Assembly: GCA_024349245.1 (NCBI GenBank)
Contig: JALDNG010000831.1
Location: 1 to 64,000 of the forward strand
Length of the DNA stretch: 64,000 nucleotides
Source: Neodontobutis hainanensis
Lineage: Eukaryota; Chordata; Actinopteri; Gobiiformes; Odontobutidae
Reading direction: 5' to 3'
Within the stretch, counting starts at the first letter, position 1, and every line of letters begins with the position of its first letter. Position numbers and translations under genes: made by a program. Below are positions 62,368-64,000 of the stretch, in pieces. The notes under the pieces were generated by a model. That model saw only the letters and a program-made list of their open reading frames with translations. It was not told where the DNA came from and ran no database searches.

Positions 62368-62796
62368 GTGTCCATCAGTCCATGTGGCACCAGGACACCT
62401 AGGCGGAAGTCGATGATCGACTTTGTAGTTGTTTCATCTGACCTCCGACCGCATGTCTTGGACACTCGGGTGAAGAGAGAGGCGGAGCTGTCAACTGATC
62501 ACCACCTGGTGGTGAGTTGGATCCGATGGCGGGGAGAAGGCGGGACAGACTTGACTGACCCAAAGCGTACTGTGAGGGTCTGTTGGGAACGTTTGGCCGA
62601 ATCCTGTCAGAGAGATCTTCAACTCCCACCTCCGACAGAGCTTCAACCAGATTCCGAGGAGACTGGAGACATTGAGTCTGAGTGGACAATGTTCTCCACC
62701 TCCATTGTCGACGCAGCCACTCGAAGCTGTCGCCGCAAAGTCTCTGGTGCCTGTCGTGGCGGCAATCCTGAACCCGGTGGTGGACACCGGAAGTAA
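62368..62796 (+). pseudogene. Rex3-like endonuclease/linker fragment
   Basis: 142-codon open stretch with TPRRKSMIDFVVVSSDLRPH and TDHHLVVSWIRW, corresponding to the last part of the endonuclease (the S-DHH/L motif) and the start of the linker. The preceding frame ends early, so it has no proper start. Confidence 0.7.
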
Positions 62797-63318
62797 GGAG
62801 GCCGTCAAGCTGAAGAAGGACCTATCGAGCCTGGTTGACTTGTGGGACTCCTGAGGCAGCTGATAGGTACCGGCAGGCCAAGCGGGCTGCAGCACGGGTG
62901 GTTGTGGAGGCAAAAACTCGGGTCTGGGAGGAGTTCGGTGAGGCCATGGAAAAGACTATCGGTCGGCCTCGAAGAAATTCTGGCAAACCGTCCAAAGCCT
63001 CAGGAGGGGGAAGCAGTGCCCTGCCAACACTGTTTACAGTGGAGGTGGGAACCTGCTGACCTCAACTGAGATATTGTTGGACGGTGGAAGGAATACTTGA
63101 GGATCTCCACAACCCCACCGTCACGTCTTCCACAGAGGAAGCAGAGGCTGAGTGCTCAGAGGTGGACTCGTCCATTACTCGGGCTGAAGTCACTGAGGTA
63201 GTTGGGAAGCTCCTCGGTGGCAAGGCACCGGGGTTGATGAGTTACGCCTGAGTACCGCAAGTCTCTGGATGTTGAGGGGCTGTCTTGGCTGACACGCCTC
63301 TGCAACATCGCCTGGTGT

Positions 63319-63958
63319 TTGGGGACAGTACCTCTGGACTGGCAGACCAGGAGGTGGTCCCTCTTTTTAAGAAGGGGACCGGAGGGTGTGTTCCAACTAC
63401 AGAGGGATCACACTCCTCAGCCTCCCGGGAAAGTCTATGCGGCCGATAGTCGAACCTCAGATCCAGGAGGAACAATGCGGTTTCGTCCCAGTCGTGGAAC
63501 ACTGGACCAGCTCTATACCCTCTCCAGGGTGCTTGAGGGTTTATGGGAGTTTGCCCAACCATTCCACATGTGCTTTGTGGATCTGGAGAAGGCATTCGAC
63601 TGTGTCCTCGTGGTGCCCTGTGGGGGTGCTCTGGGTGTATGGGGTCTGGGGCCCTTTGCTAAGGGCTATCCGGTCCCTGTACGACCGGAGCAGGAGCTTG
63701 GTTCGCATTGCCGGCAGTAAGTCAGACCTGTTCCCGGTGAATGTTGGACTCCGGCAGGGCTGCCCTTTGTCACCGGTCCTGTTCATTATCTTTATGAACA
63801 GGATTTCTGCGCAGCCAGGAGCCGGAGGAGTCTGGTTTGGGGACCACAGGATTTCATCTCTGCTTTTGCAGATGATGTTGTCCTGTTGGCTCCATCAAGC
63901 CAGGACCTTCAATGTTTACTGTGGCGGTTTGCAGCCAAGTGTGAAGCGGCTAGCATGA
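63319..63958 (+). pseudogene. Rex3-like reverse transcriptase fragment, frameshifted
   Basis: The RT domain is spread over two frames: 63319-63720 holds CFVDLEKAFD and 63386-63958 holds YRGITLLSLPGK and QGCPLSPVLFIIF; FADD is in the first frame again. At least three frame changes lie within 600 bases, so no functional enzyme can be made from this copy. Confidence 0.8.
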
Positions 63959-64000
63959 GGATCAGCACCTCCAAGTCTGAGACCATGGTTCTCAGTCGAA

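Larger units (their letters stand above)
61705..64000 (+). mobile_element. Rex3-like RTE-clade LINE, decayed, cut by window end
   Basis: In order: a 5' region, an endonuclease beginning GTWNVTSLAGKEPEL (about 61815), its catalytic GDFNAHVG region near 62215-62240 with one base lost, a linker (62368-63060), then RT with CNIAWCLGTVPLDWQ, YRGITLLSLPGK, CFVDLEKAFD and VGLRQGCPLSPVLFIIFMNR, and FADD at 63865-63876. The CAGGGCTGCCCTTTGTCACC region is the conserved stretch typical of Rex3. Frames change several times: for example, one base is missing in the T-run just before FADD, which shifts the RT out of frame, and a premature stop occurs in the other frame at 63718-63720. The element continues past the window, so its 3' end cannot be described. 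Confidence 0.87.

Overview
The window looks like a heterochromatin-like, repeat-only stretch of a teleost fish genome. The fish assignment rests on the transposons: a Rex3-type RTE LINE, an L2-type LINE, a tRNA-derived SINE with a fish/V-SINE-like body, an RTE-tailed SINE and an endogenous retrovirus-like element with a tRNA-Pro primer site. I found no exon of a recognisable host protein gene, no standalone tRNA or rRNA gene, and no prokaryotic feature.

Layout. Positions 1-7590 hold a minisatellite with a 27-bp unit made of three related 9-mers. Positions 7591-58690 are a second, unrelated 23-bp satellite (core ACAGACTGTAG). It amounts to about 34 kb of array broken by about 17 kb of insertions. 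Positions 58691-59123 carry a decayed L1-like LINE fragment, and 59124-60370 hold the same 27-bp minisatellite on the opposite strand. Positions 60371-64000 hold a possible DNA-transposon end, a decayed LINE with a Jockey/L2-like RT, and a Rex3-like LINE cut by the window edge.

The 23-bp array is not a uniform head-to-tail block. It runs in the + orientation to about 31893, in the - orientation to about 35430, then + again. The same +/-/+ pattern recurs with near-identical junctions at about 51717 and about 56500, because a block starting near 30066 and another starting near 49702 are duplicates. The first switch lies on a perfect 12-bp palindrome, the second on a 17-bp perfect inverted repeat.

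Insertions in the 23-bp array, most with target-site duplications visible in the flanking satellite: SINE (17240-17596), L2 LINE (18161-21681, no clear TSD), an 8-bp-TSD P/hAT-like DNA transposon (26345-30065) with its own nested SINE, a 698-bp solo LTR (32940-33637), a 1.95-kb TG...CA element (35763-37715), a 6.67-kb endogenous retrovirus-like element on the minus strand (41232-47896), and a related solo LTR (52278-52640). Because the array is duplicated, several insertions have a paralogous empty site elsewhere in the window, so their order relative to the duplication can be read. The many open reading frames in the arrays are by-products of repeat period (27 = 3 x 9; 23 x 3 = 69) and should not be annotated as proteins.
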